Assembly: GCF_002080045.1 (NCBI RefSeq)
Contig: NZ_MUIN01000008.1
Coordinates: 124,001 to 188,000 of the forward strand
Direction of reading: 5' to 3'
DNA from: Pseudomonas sp. Bc-h
GTDB lineage: Bacteria > Pseudomonadota > Gammaproteobacteria > Pseudomonadales > Pseudomonadaceae
Length of the DNA: 64,000 nucleotides
The notes under the pieces are model-generated. The model ran no database searches and was not told the DNA's origin. It saw only the letters and a program-made list of their open reading frames with translations. Both the position numbers and the translations under genes were made by a program. Below, in pieces: positions 32,894 to 40,756 of the stretch (the stretch's first letter is position 1; every line of letters begins with the position of its first letter).

Positions 32894-33285
32894 GGGGCCG
32901 ATTAGGATTCGACGCCGGTGATGAAACTCTAGGGGCATGCCGACTTGGTAACAGAAGTCGTAAATCCACTGTTGCAACTTTCTATAGTTGCCAATGACGA
33001 AACCTACGGGGAAGCACGTCTCGCCGCGTAAGCGGTGAAACCCTTCCTTCTGGTAGCTTCGGCTCCAGCAATCACCAGGGGATGCCTGTAAACCCAAAGT
33101 GATTGTCATACAGAACAGGATCGCCGTGCAGTACGCTGTGGACGAATCGGCTAAAACTTACACAGCTCGCCCAAAGCACCCTGCCCGTCGGGTCGCTGAG
33201 GGTTAACTTAATAGACACGGCTAAGCATGTAGGCCCGAAAGCGGAGTACTGGCGGACGGGGGTTCAAATCCCCCCGGCTCCACCA
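32894..33285 (+). ncRNA. ssrA: Transfer-messenger RNA (ssrA)
   Basis: One-piece tmRNA of 392 nt with the tRNA-Ala-like ends (GGGGCCGATT start, T-arm and CCA at the end) and an internal reading frame. The resume codon is GCC at 32990 and the tag reads A-N-D-E-T-Y-G-E-A-R-L-A-A followed by TAA at 33029-33031, ending in the LAA degradation signal. An intrinsic terminator follows. smpB, its protein partner, is upstream on the same strand. No integrated element is seen at its 3' end, a common insertion site. Confidence 0.97.
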
Positions 33286-33290
33286 AACAT

Positions 33291-33319
33291 AAAAAAGACG
33301 TCCTCGGACGTCTTTTTTT
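33291..33319 (+). terminator. Terminator after ssrA
   Basis: AAAAAAGACGTCC and GGACGTCTTTTTTT form a stem with a T run immediately after the tmRNA 3' end. The stem would also work in the opposite direction for the convergent aldo-keto reductase gene. Confidence 0.9.
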
Positions 33320-33334
33320 GTGCCTGCAAAAAAC

Positions 33335-34339
33335 TCAAACCGGCACCGGCGCACTCCCCGAAACCAACCCGGCATCGCGCAGTGCATCCCAGAACGCAGC
33401 TGGAATTACAGCCTGTAGCGCTGCAACATCCTCAGCGATTCGCTCCGGGCGGCTTGCCCCTGGAATCACCGCAGCCACCGCCGGGTTGGCGAGGGCGAAT
33501 TGCAGGGCGGCGGCCTTGATGTCGACGCCGTGGGCCTGAGCGATGCGTTTGATGTGCTCGACCTTGGCGATGATTTGCGGGCTGGCTTTCTGGTATTCGA
33601 AGTGCGCGCCGCCGGCCAGAATACCGGAGCTGTAGGGGCCGCCGACGACGATGTCGGTGTTCTGGGCCTTGGCCTCTGCCATCAGGCGCTGCAACGCGCG
33701 TTCGTGGTCCAAGAGGGAGTAGCGGCCGGCGAGCAGAAAACCGTCGGGGTTTGCTTCTTCAAGCCCCAGGGTCAACTCGATGGGTTCGACGCGATTCACG
33801 CCCAGGCCCCACGCCTTGATCACGCCTTGCTCTTTCAGGCGGGTCAGCACCTTGAAAGCACCGGTGCGTGCCTGTTCGAAATACTGCAGCCATTCGTCAC
33901 CGTAGAAGTCCTGAGCGATGTCGTGAATCCAGACGATGTCCAGGCGGTCGGTCTTCAGGCGCTTCAGGCTGTCTTCGATGGAGCGCATTGTGGCGTCGGC
34001 GCTGTAGTCGTTGACGATCTTGTTGCGCAGGCCGTGTTCGAACACGCCGCTTTTTTCGCCGAGGTCGCGGGCGCTGTTATCCAGTTCGTCGAGGATCACG
34101 CGGCCAACCTTGGTGCTGAGCACGAAGTCGTCGCGTTTGTATTTGTGCAACGCATTGCCCAAACGAATTTCCGAGAGGCCGGCGCCGTAGAACGGCGCGG
34201 TATCGAAGTAGCGAACGCCTGCTGCCCATGCGGCGTCAACGGTGACCAGCGCTTCGTCTTCGGGGATGTTGCGGAACATGTTACCCAGTGGTGCGGTACC
34301 GAAACCCAGCACTCCGGGGAGTTTGTCTTTCAAGCTCAT
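33335..34339 (-). CDS. Aldo/keto reductase (D-threo-aldose 1-dehydrogenase/L-fucose dehydrogenase-like)
   Basis: NAD(P)-dependent oxidoreductase of the AKR superfamily, 334 residues. The catalytic tetrad is visible as D46, Y51 (YFDTAPFYGAG), K77 (STKVGR) and H139 (VWIHDI), with the C-terminal cofactor loop VIPGASRPERIAEDVAAL. Spacing and FGTAPLGNMF resemble sugar-dehydrogenase members acting on L-fucose or D-arabinose; the substrate is inferred. I start it at MSLKDKLPG. It is divergent from a LysR gene 119 bp away, a likely regulator-target pair. Confidence 0.85.
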   Translation of the reverse strand: MSLKDKLPGVLGFGTAPLGNMFRNIPEDEALVTVDAAWAAGVRYFDTAPFYGAGLSEIRLGNALHKYKRDDFVLSTKVGRVILDELDNSARDLGEKSGVFEHGLRNKIVNDYSADATMRSIEDSLKRLKTDRLDIVWIHDIAQDFYGDEWLQYFEQARTGAFKVLTRLKEQGVIKAWGLGVNRVEPIELTLGLEEANPDGFLLAGRYSLLDHERALQRLMAEAKAQNTDIVVGGPYSSGILAGGAHFEYQKASPQIIAKVEHIKRIAQAHGVDIKAAALQFALANPAVAAVIPGASRPERIAEDVAALQAVIPAAFWDALRDAGLVSGSAPVPV

Positions 34340-34458
34340 GGTTCTGTTCTCCAGATCGTCTGTGGGTCGCTGTTGCGACCGTTGAGCCGATCCTAGATTG
34401 CCAAGCCGAGACCGTCCAAGACACAATGGGAAACACTTGAGACCCTAAGAGCATTACC

Positions 34459-35400
34459 ATGATCGATCTGCGCCAGCTTCGCTATTTCGTCGTCGTCGCC
34501 GAAGAGGAGCATGTCGGCCGCGCAGCGGAGCGGCTGCATATTTCGCAGTCGCCATTGAGCCGTCAGATTGCTCAGCTGGAAGAACGCTTGGGTCTGGTGC
34601 TGTTCGAGCGCAGCCAGCAGCGCATTAAGCTGACCACCGATGGCCGCACGTTCCTGAGCGAAGCACGGGCGCTGCTGACGCATGCCAATCGGCTGGAATC
34701 GCTGGGCAAGCGGTTGGGCCGTGGTGAAGAAGGAGGCTTGTGCATCGGCTATATCGAGCAGGCGATGCACGCCAATGTGCTGCCAGCGGCGTTGAGTGCG
34801 GTGCGCGAAATTCGGCCCGCCATGCATGTGGCGCTGTACAACCTCAATTCCTCCGACCAGCTCGAAGGGCTGCGTCAGCGCAGTCTGGACGTGGCGCTGG
34901 TCAGCGAGCCGCCCAGTGATGACGACCCGGATCTGACCCACCGCCAGTTGCTGGAAGACCCGATGTTATTGGCCCTCCCCGTCAATCATCCGCTGGCTGA
35001 CGTTGAGCGCCTGACTCCGGCCGATCTGCAGGATATGGACTGGATCGGGGTGAAATCCAGCCAGGGACAGAATCACCACGATGACTTTGTCGCGGCCTGT
35101 ATTCGCGCGGGTTTCACCCCGGAAATACGCCTGGAAGCCGCCGAACCGTACACTGCCCTCGGCCTGGTAGCCGCTGGGCTCGGCATCGCGATGACGCAAA
35201 AGAGCCTTAATCAGGCCGCTCATCCGGGCGTGGTGTTTCGCGAGCTGCCATGGCTGACGTTCACGATGCCGTTATGGGCGGCGTGGCATCGGGTCAATCT
35301 GCGGCCGCTGGTGGAAACCTTTCGGCTGATCCTCACAGGGCCTGAATCTGCGCCATTCAACCCGAATAATACAGTGGTCAGTTTTTCCAAAGAGCAATGA
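34459..35400 (+). CDS. LysR-family transcriptional regulator
   Basis: A 313-residue regulator with the N-terminal winged HTH (about 1-60, RQLRYFVVVAEEEHVGRAAERLH) and a periplasmic-binding-like effector domain from about residue 90. It is divergent from the aldo/keto reductase gene, which it may control; LysR proteins often regulate a divergent neighbour. The effector is unknown. Confidence 0.88.
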   Translation: MIDLRQLRYFVVVAEEEHVGRAAERLHISQSPLSRQIAQLEERLGLVLFERSQQRIKLTTDGRTFLSEARALLTHANRLESLGKRLGRGEEGGLCIGYIEQAMHANVLPAALSAVREIRPAMHVALYNLNSSDQLEGLRQRSLDVALVSEPPSDDDPDLTHRQLLEDPMLLALPVNHPLADVERLTPADLQDMDWIGVKSSQGQNHHDDFVAACIRAGFTPEIRLEAAEPYTALGLVAAGLGIAMTQKSLNQAAHPGVVFRELPWLTFTMPLWAAWHRVNLRPLVETFRLILTGPESAPFNPNNTVVSFSKEQ

Positions 35401-35529
35401 CCGAACTGGATCGCCGTCCAGCATCAGAGGCTGCGTCTCTTGCGGTTTAACCGAATGAGCATCGACGCGTATTGAACAACGTGCCCGAGAATCCCGGAAG
35501 ATAGCCATCAGTCCTTCGATCTGAGAAAG

Positions 35530-35590
35530 GACCGAACGTTGACGGCGTCATTCGGTCGAATGGGGCATGCAATGTTCGCATTGCATCCCC
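35530..35590 (+). promoter_or_regulatory. Two tandem leader hairpins before a small Cys-rich protein gene
   Basis: GACCGAA/TTCGGTC (35530-35557) encloses TGACG/CGTCA. A second stem (35562-35590) has 12 pairs, one bulged C and a TTCG tetraloop. The Shine-Dalgarno AAGGAG starts eight bases later. The structures could control translation or protect the message. Confidence 0.5.
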
Positions 35591-35609
35591 GAATAAGAAG
35601 GAGACACCC

Positions 35610-35894
35610 ATGGTTACTCACTTCAAGGTTTCAGGACACTTGGCATGCGGCCACCACGGCGCGAACTTGAGTTCCAGCACCGATCTCAAGAGTGTCAAAT
35701 GCCGCTCCTGCCGCAACACCGATGCTTTCAAAGAAGCCCAACGCGACAGACGCAACGCTGCACGCAGAACTGCACGTAAAGCAAAATCACCTCATGTCGC
35801 AACTGACTGGCGCGGAGCCTGGACCGAGCATCTGACCGCAATGCCCGGTACTCACCGCCTGCCTCGCGGGTTTGGCGGACAACCAAGCGTTTAG
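35610..35894 (+). CDS. Small basic Cys-containing protein, unknown function
   Basis: I do not recognise this gene. The 94-residue product has CGHH near residue 13 and CRSC near residue 31, spaced like a small zinc ribbon. A strongly basic Arg/Ala/Lys segment (about 45-60) and a Trp-containing C-terminal part follow. AAGGAG stands seven bases before the ATG, supporting translation. Two hairpins occupy its leader. Nucleic-acid binding would fit but is only inferred. Confidence 0.65.
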   Translation: MVTHFKVSGHLACGHHGANLSSSTDLKSVKCRSCRNTDAFKEAQRDRRNAARRTARKAKSPHVATDWRGAWTEHLTAMPGTHRLPRGFGGQPSV

Positions 35895-36150
35895 TCGCCG
35901 GAAATTCATCGTTTCACCTGCGCGCCGTGAGCCACTTTGACGCATGGGGCGCAGGTTGTGACAACGATAACAACGGCGTAGACTCCGCCTCATCTGGTCG
36001 TACCCTCCCATACTCATAATATTTTGCTGACTGCATGCACCGCACAGGCCTTGAGCCTCGCGCGGCGTTTTTGCTTGTTGGCATTTTGTAAGTGTGAACT
36101 CGACGACCCTGGCTGTTCGAATCTTTATCTTGAGGCTGACGCGTCCTTCA

Positions 36151-37329
36151 ATGAACACCACCGATGCTCGCACTGGAAGTTGGCTCAGCGTCATCGCGCT
36201 GGCCCTGGCGGCCTTCATTTTCAATACCACCGAGTTCGTGCCTGTCGGACTGCTGAGCGCGATCGGCCATAGTTTCGACATGACCACCGCCCAAGTCGGC
36301 CTGATGCTGACGGTCTATGCATGGATCGTTTCTCTGACGTCGCTGCCGATGATGCTGATGACTCGCAACATCGAGCGGCGCAAGTTACTGACGTTCGTGT
36401 TCATCCTGTTCATCGCCAGTCATGTGATGTCGAGCATGGCTTCGAGCTTCAGCATGTTGCTGGTCAGCCGCGTCGGCATTGCGCTGGCTCATGCGGTCTT
36501 CTGGTCGATCACCGCCTCGCTGGCGGTCAGGGTGGCGCCCGCAGGCAAGCAGGTGCAGGCCCTTGGGCTGTTGGCCACCGGCACTTCGCTGGCCATGGTG
36601 CTCGGCATCCCGCTGGGTCGCGTGTTGGGTGAAGCGCTGGGTTGGCGCATGACGTTCCTGGCCATTGCCGGCGCTGCCGGGCTGACCGTGCTGGTGCTGA
36701 TCAAATCGCTGCCACTGCTGCCGAGCCAGAACTCGGGCTCGCTGCGCAGCCTGCCACTCCTGTTCAAGCGTCCGGCATTGGTCTCGCTGTACGTGCTCAC
36801 CGCGCTGGTGATTACCGCTCAGTTCACGGCCTACAGCTACATAGAACCTTTCGCACAGGTCGTTGGGAAGATGAGCGGCGACATGATCACCATCGTCCTC
36901 TTGCTGTTCGGCGGCGCGGGCATCCTTGGCTCTGTCGTCTTCAGCCGCTACAACAACCGTTACCCACGCGGCCTTTTGGTCACCGCCATTGGTGCGCTGG
37001 CGTTGTGTCTGGTTCTGTTGCTGCCGTTGTCCGCCAAGGCGTCCTGGATTGCGACGTTGAGCGTGGTCTGGGGCATGGCGATCATGTGCTTCGGTCTGGT
37101 CATGCAGGCCAAGGTACTGGCGATGGCACCGGACGCGACGGACGTTGCAATGTCGCTGCACTCGGGCATCTACAACATCGGCATCGGCGGCGGCGCACTG
37201 CTCGGCAGCGTGGTGATCAGCCAGCTGGGCATCGCCAACATCGGGCTGGTGGGCGGGCTGGTGGCGATCAGCGGCCTGCTGCTGGCGTGCCTGGCGACCT
37301 ATCGCTACGGCGAAACCCTGCGCGCCTGA
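36151..37329 (+). CDS. MFS transporter, sugar efflux (SotB) type
   Basis: A 392-residue major facilitator with 12 predicted transmembrane helices. The sequence FNTTEFVPVGLLSAIGHSFDM in TM1 and PMMLMTRNIERRKLL in loop 2-3 are typical of SotB/YdeA, exporters reported to act on arabinose and IPTG-like sugars. The frame reaches 19 codons upstream to a GTG; I prefer MNTTDARTGSW. A 256-bp gap upstream shows no other gene. Confidence 0.85.
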   Translation: MNTTDARTGSWLSVIALALAAFIFNTTEFVPVGLLSAIGHSFDMTTAQVGLMLTVYAWIVSLTSLPMMLMTRNIERRKLLTFVFILFIASHVMSSMASSFSMLLVSRVGIALAHAVFWSITASLAVRVAPAGKQVQALGLLATGTSLAMVLGIPLGRVLGEALGWRMTFLAIAGAAGLTVLVLIKSLPLLPSQNSGSLRSLPLLFKRPALVSLYVLTALVITAQFTAYSYIEPFAQVVGKMSGDMITIVLLLFGGAGILGSVVFSRYNNRYPRGLLVTAIGALALCLVLLLPLSAKASWIATLSVVWGMAIMCFGLVMQAKVLAMAPDATDVAMSLHSGIYNIGIGGGALLGSVVISQLGIANIGLVGGLVAISGLLLACLATYRYGETLRA

Positions 37330-37343
37330 ATGCGGTCTGCGTT

Positions 37344-37369
37344 GTGGGAGCCGGCTTGCTGGCTCTCAC
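37344..37369. repeat. REP-like hairpin downstream of the MFS gene
   Basis: GTGGGAGCC and GGCTCTCAC pair around an eight-base loop with one G-T pair. The GTGGGAGCCGGCTTGCTGGC core is typical of Pseudomonas REP elements. It lies 14 bases after the stop codon. Confidence 0.7.
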
Positions 37370-37528
37370 AGGTTTATCCCGTAGGGGCACAGGATTAAGC
37401 CTTCATTTCCGGGTTCCCACGCCAACCATCATTCCTGTCGATATCCAACATTCCTGCATTTGCCTTCCGCTCAAAATTCAGGGGCGTACTATCACCTCAC
37501 ACCCAGACACGAACCGAGGGCAGGAAAA

Positions 37529-37666
37529 ATGGTTATTCATCTTCTGACTTGCTTGACGCTGACAGCTTTCACCAGCTACGTCGTCGCCCTCAAACTTTTC
37601 GCGCTGCAACCCGTGCCTGTCACGGCGGACGAAAACGTTAATCGTGTTATGGCACGGGCCAACTAA
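37529..37666 (+). CDS. Possible small membrane protein (45 aa)
   Basis: A short frame with one strong hydrophobic segment (IHLLTCLTLTAFTSYVVAL) and a polar tail ending MARAN. A purine-rich GAGGGCAGG precedes the ATG. The longest frame starts 23 codons upstream, without a hydrophobic start. I recognise no family; the call rests on the helix and ribosome site. Confidence 0.45.
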   Translation: MVIHLLTCLTLTAFTSYVVALKLFALQPVPVTADENVNRVMARAN

Positions 37667-37735
37667 GGCCCAAGTAGCTGACACTTATCAGCACCTTTTA
37701 CCGTCCAACTTTCTGTTTGATGCGGAGCACTCGAC

Positions 37736-38017
37736 ATGACCCGAGACGTCACCCTGCACGTTAGTTTTCCCGACTTTGGAAAAAACTATTACTCACAACA
37801 TGTCGTCACTCGTAAACAGCGCCACAGCCTGATTGAAGACAAACGTTTCGACGCTTTCATGATGCCGTCGGCGGAAAACCACTTCAGTAATGAAGTGGTG
37901 GGCTTCAACGATCAGTTCCGTTTTCTGACTGATGTGTTAGCCATGCATCTGCTGGAAGTTGAAGCGGCGCGACCTGCCAGGCAAACCCGCCAACCGGCTC
38001 AGTCGCGCAGTCTGTAA
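37736..38017 (+). CDS. Hypothetical protein (93 aa)
   Basis: No family recognised. The soluble, mixed protein begins MTRDVTLHVSFPDFG and ends in an Arg/Gln-rich tail (RPARQTRQPAQSR). A GCGGAG site lies nine bases before the ATG. It follows the small membrane protein by 69 bp on the same strand. A long hairpin (38021-38081) starts just after its stop. Confidence 0.6.
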   Translation: MTRDVTLHVSFPDFGKNYYSQHVVTRKQRHSLIEDKRFDAFMMPSAENHFSNEVVGFNDQFRFLTDVLAMHLLEVEAARPARQTRQPAQSRSL

Positions 38018-38020
38018 TCA

Positions 38021-38081
38021 CAGGCCATTAACGTAGATTGTCGCGAGCCTCGTGCTCGACATCAGTCACGTTAATGGCCTG
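38021..38081. repeat. Long inverted repeat downstream of the 93-aa gene
   Basis: CAGGCCATTAACGT (38021-38034) is perfectly repeated in reverse as ACGTTAATGGCCTG (38068-38081), with a 33-base loop that can form an inner stem (TGTCG/CGACA). A short T-rich stretch follows on the plus strand, so it may end that transcript. The rest of the 378-bp gap to the HPP gene shows no gene I can support. Confidence 0.6.
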
Positions 38082-38395
38082 TTGCTTTTCCGCTCCAGGC
38101 CCCCTCTCCGCGCTACCCTCAATCGACCCGCAATCAACATTCAGTGCACTTGACGCTTGATTCCTCTCATCCAGGCTGTGTTGATTCAAAATTATTGAAT
38201 CAAAAGTGCATTATTTCGAATTTGCCTCCTGCCCGCTTTCTGGCCACAATCGCCGTGCTTTGAGTGCGACCGGATAGCTGCCGCAACAGCTCTCCATTGT
38301 CGTTCTGCCCTTTGAAATATCTGGCACTTGCCCCTTTTGTGCGGGAGCTCTGTCCCTGCCGACGAGCTCCTTTTTTCGTCCTGGAACTTCATCGT

Positions 38396-39244
38396 TTGAA
38401 AACGCTTCTGCGCAGCTTCATCCCCCATTCCCTCAATACCCATCCGGCCGAATGGTCCCGCGCGGCCTTGGGCGCCTGCCTGGGTATTTTCATCAGTGCG
38501 CTGGTGAGCAGACAGTTGTTCGGCATCGACGTCACCTTGCATCTGCTAGGGCCGGTAGGCGCGTCGGCGGTGCTGTTGTTTGCCGTGTCGACCGGCGCGC
38601 TGGCGCAGCCATGGTCGATCATCGGTAGCTATCTGATCTCGGCCTTGGTTGCCGTGCTCTGCATCCGGCTGTTCGGCAACACAGTCACCGCCGCCAGTGT
38701 CGCGGTGTGTTCGGCGATTCTGATCATGTGCGTGTTTCGCTGCCTGCATCCACCAGGCGCAGCAGTGGCCATCAGCATCATTACCTCCAGGCAGGAGCTG
38801 TCAGCGCTCGGTTTGCAGGTGTTATTACCGGTGATGCTCAACGCCGCCTGCCTGCTGATCACCGCGCTGATCTACAACAACCTGACGCTGGTGCGTTACC
38901 CCCGCCCTCACGGGAAAACCACGCACGGACAGGAGGCGGCAACGCCTGAGCCAAGCGGTTTCAGCAGCGAGGATCTGGACAGGGCGCTGGATGACGTAGG
39001 GTCGTTCGTCGATGTGTCACGGGAGGACCTGGAGACGATCCTGCACAAGACCGAAGAGAACGCGCAGCATCGCAACCGGACCGACATCGATACCAGGCAG
39101 ATCATCTCGCGCAGCACGCAAAGCCTGTCGCTGGAGCATTCAGTGGCGGACGCGATGAAGATGCTGGCCGGGCACGGCAGCAAATACCTGCCGGTGCTCG
39201 ACGCCGATCGCAAGGTGATCGGCATCATCAGTCTGGTGGATTGA
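38396..39244 (+). CDS. HPP family membrane protein with C-terminal CBS motif
   Basis: About 282 residues. The N-terminal part has four to five hydrophobic helices and the HPP signature (RCLHPPGAAVAI); HPP proteins of cyanobacteria and plants have been linked to nitrite transport. A charged linker leads to one CBS-like segment (QSLSLEHSVADAMKMLAGHGSKYLPVLDAD..GIISLVD). The start is uncertain: the frame is open to 38264 with no good ATG. I chose TTG followed by KTLLRSFIPHS, with weak ribosome-site support. Confidence 0.78.
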   Translation: MKTLLRSFIPHSLNTHPAEWSRAALGACLGIFISALVSRQLFGIDVTLHLLGPVGASAVLLFAVSTGALAQPWSIIGSYLISALVAVLCIRLFGNTVTAASVAVCSAILIMCVFRCLHPPGAAVAISIITSRQELSALGLQVLLPVMLNAACLLITALIYNNLTLVRYPRPHGKTTHGQEAATPEPSGFSSEDLDRALDDVGSFVDVSREDLETILHKTEENAQHRNRTDIDTRQIISRSTQSLSLEHSVADAMKMLAGHGSKYLPVLDADRKVIGIISLVD

Positions 39245-39272
39245 GGCGTGAGAGGTGTTCAGCCCGTATGCA

Positions 39273-40136
39273 TCAAATCAACGGGTCCCAACGCTGCGAC
39301 CAATCGCCGTTTTCCTTGGCGATCTCACGCAGCAACTCGAAGGCGCGACGCAGGGTCGATGACGGATTGTCCCGCGAGTAAACAAGGTAAGTCGGATAGC
39401 TGAACTCGGGCGCCAGCGGCACGCGTTCGACGATTCCACGGTCCAGCCACGTCTGCACCACACGGGTACGGAAATAGCCCGCGCCGCCGTTATCGAGGAT
39501 GTATTGCAGCGCGAACGGCCCCAGATTGAAGGCCACCGCCGCTTTGGACTTCTCGGGCATCGCTGCGTCGTGCTGCCGGCGAAACTCAGGGCCCCAATCG
39601 ATATAGACGTAGGGCTCGGGCTTGCCGACCACACGTACCAGAATCAGCTTCTCTTCGAGCAACTCCTCGACCTGAAGACTCGGCCAGTACGCGGGCTGAT
39701 AAACCAGAGCAGCATCCAGTACGCCGCGCTCGATGTCTTTCATTAACGCATCGCCCTCCTTGACCTCCGAATGCAGTGCGTAATCAGGAATCGCCTTGCG
39801 AATCTCGCTGACCCAACTGAGCATCAGCGGGTTGCACAGACTCATTTCCGCCCCCACCCGCAACACATGGCGATAGCCGTCGGGCAACGGCAATTCGCGG
39901 CGCGCAGCGTCCCAGGTCTGCACCAGTTGATTGGCGAACACCACGAACGCTTCGCCGTCCGAGGTCAGCTTTGCCCCGGTGCGATTGCGGATGAACAACG
40001 TGCAGTTGAGGTGACTTTCCAGTTTCTGCACGCGAGCCGTGATGGCGGTCTGGGTGACATGCAGTTTTTCAGCGGCGGCCATGAGGCTGCCCAGGCGAAC
40101 GATTTCGAGAAAGGTACGGGCGAGGTCGATGTCCAT
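39273..40136 (-). CDS. LysR-family transcriptional regulator
   Basis: A 287-residue regulator with N-terminal HTH (MDIDLARTFLEIVRLGSLMAAAEKLHVTQTAITARV in outline) and a C-terminal effector domain. It is convergent with the HPP gene (28-bp gap) and divergent from the small secreted protein at 40326. No target can be assigned with confidence. Confidence 0.88.
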   Translation of the reverse strand: MDIDLARTFLEIVRLGSLMAAAEKLHVTQTAITARVQKLESHLNCTLFIRNRTGAKLTSDGEAFVVFANQLVQTWDAARRELPLPDGYRHVLRVGAEMSLCNPLMLSWVSEIRKAIPDYALHSEVKEGDALMKDIERGVLDAALVYQPAYWPSLQVEELLEEKLILVRVVGKPEPYVYIDWGPEFRRQHDAAMPEKSKAAVAFNLGPFALQYILDNGGAGYFRTRVVQTWLDRGIVERVPLAPEFSYPTYLVYSRDNPSSTLRRAFELLREIAKENGDWSQRWDPLI

Positions 40137-40325
40137 CGGTACGGCTTCTTGCGTCGTGGAGGCGCCGTCATGTTAGCGCAGCGGCTGGCGATGTTCCGGC
40201 AAAAACGTCAGCGGTATCCGACGTGAAACATGCGAGCCATCTGGCGAAAATCAGAAATCCGCTGTCTCATGCAGCAGGTTCGTACAGATCACGAGCCCCT
40301 TACCTACCTTTCTGCGGAAAACAAC

Positions 40326-40598
40326 ATGAAACACGCCCTGCTCACCGGCCTGCTCCTGACTGCATTCGCCCTGCCCTTCGCGGCGTCTGCCAACGACGAC
40401 AACAGTCAGTGCCAGATAAACCTGAGCAAAGTACGAGATGCCAAAGTCGCCAAACCCAATCTCAGCGATGCCGTTAGAAGCGACGTCGACACCACCGTCC
40501 ACCGCGCCGAATCAGCGTTGGCGCGGCACAACGACGATGGGGCCAGAGAGTGTGTTTCATTGACGCAGCAGGCGCTGCAGAAAATTCAGAGTAACTAG
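40326..40598 (+). CDS. Small secreted protein, paralogue of the one at 32495
   Basis: A 90-residue precursor with a signal peptide (MKHALLTGLLLTAFALPFAASA) and a mature helical domain with two Cys (CQINL and CVSLT). It shares its order of motifs with the 94-residue protein at 32495: C-x-x-N-L near the mature N-terminus, NLS in the middle, and C-(I/V)-x-x-T-x-x-A near the end. Function unknown. Confidence 0.7.
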   Translation: MKHALLTGLLLTAFALPFAASANDDNSQCQINLSKVRDAKVAKPNLSDAVRSDVDTTVHRAESALARHNDDGARECVSLTQQALQKIQSN

Positions 40599-40630
40599 GC
40601 CAGCGCATGCAATCCTGCCCCTTGTAAGAA

Positions 40631-40710
40631 GGAGTTGCTCGCGATGAAGCCTGCACATCCAACACATTGCTTGCGTCTGGGTGTCAGTCTTCGCGAGCAA
40701 GCTCCCTCCC
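40631..40710. repeat. Imperfect inverted REP pair
   Basis: GGAGTTGCTCGCGATGAAG on the left and CTTCGCGAGCAAGCTCC on the right are near-reverse complements, the arrangement of paired Pseudomonas REP sequences. They fill much of the 158-bp gap between the secreted protein and the decarboxylase. Confidence 0.65.
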
Positions 40711-40756
40711 ACGAGTTTGGGTTGTGCCAGTGGCTGAGCGCAGCCATGCCCTCACA

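Noticed and set aside
32894..33285. Open frames of 75-219 codons across ssrA on both strands
   Set aside because: The region is tmRNA; frames are incidental.
33286..33400. Genomic island at ssrA
   Set aside because: The tmRNA is followed directly by its terminator and a chromosomal gene; no integrase or duplicated 3' end seen.
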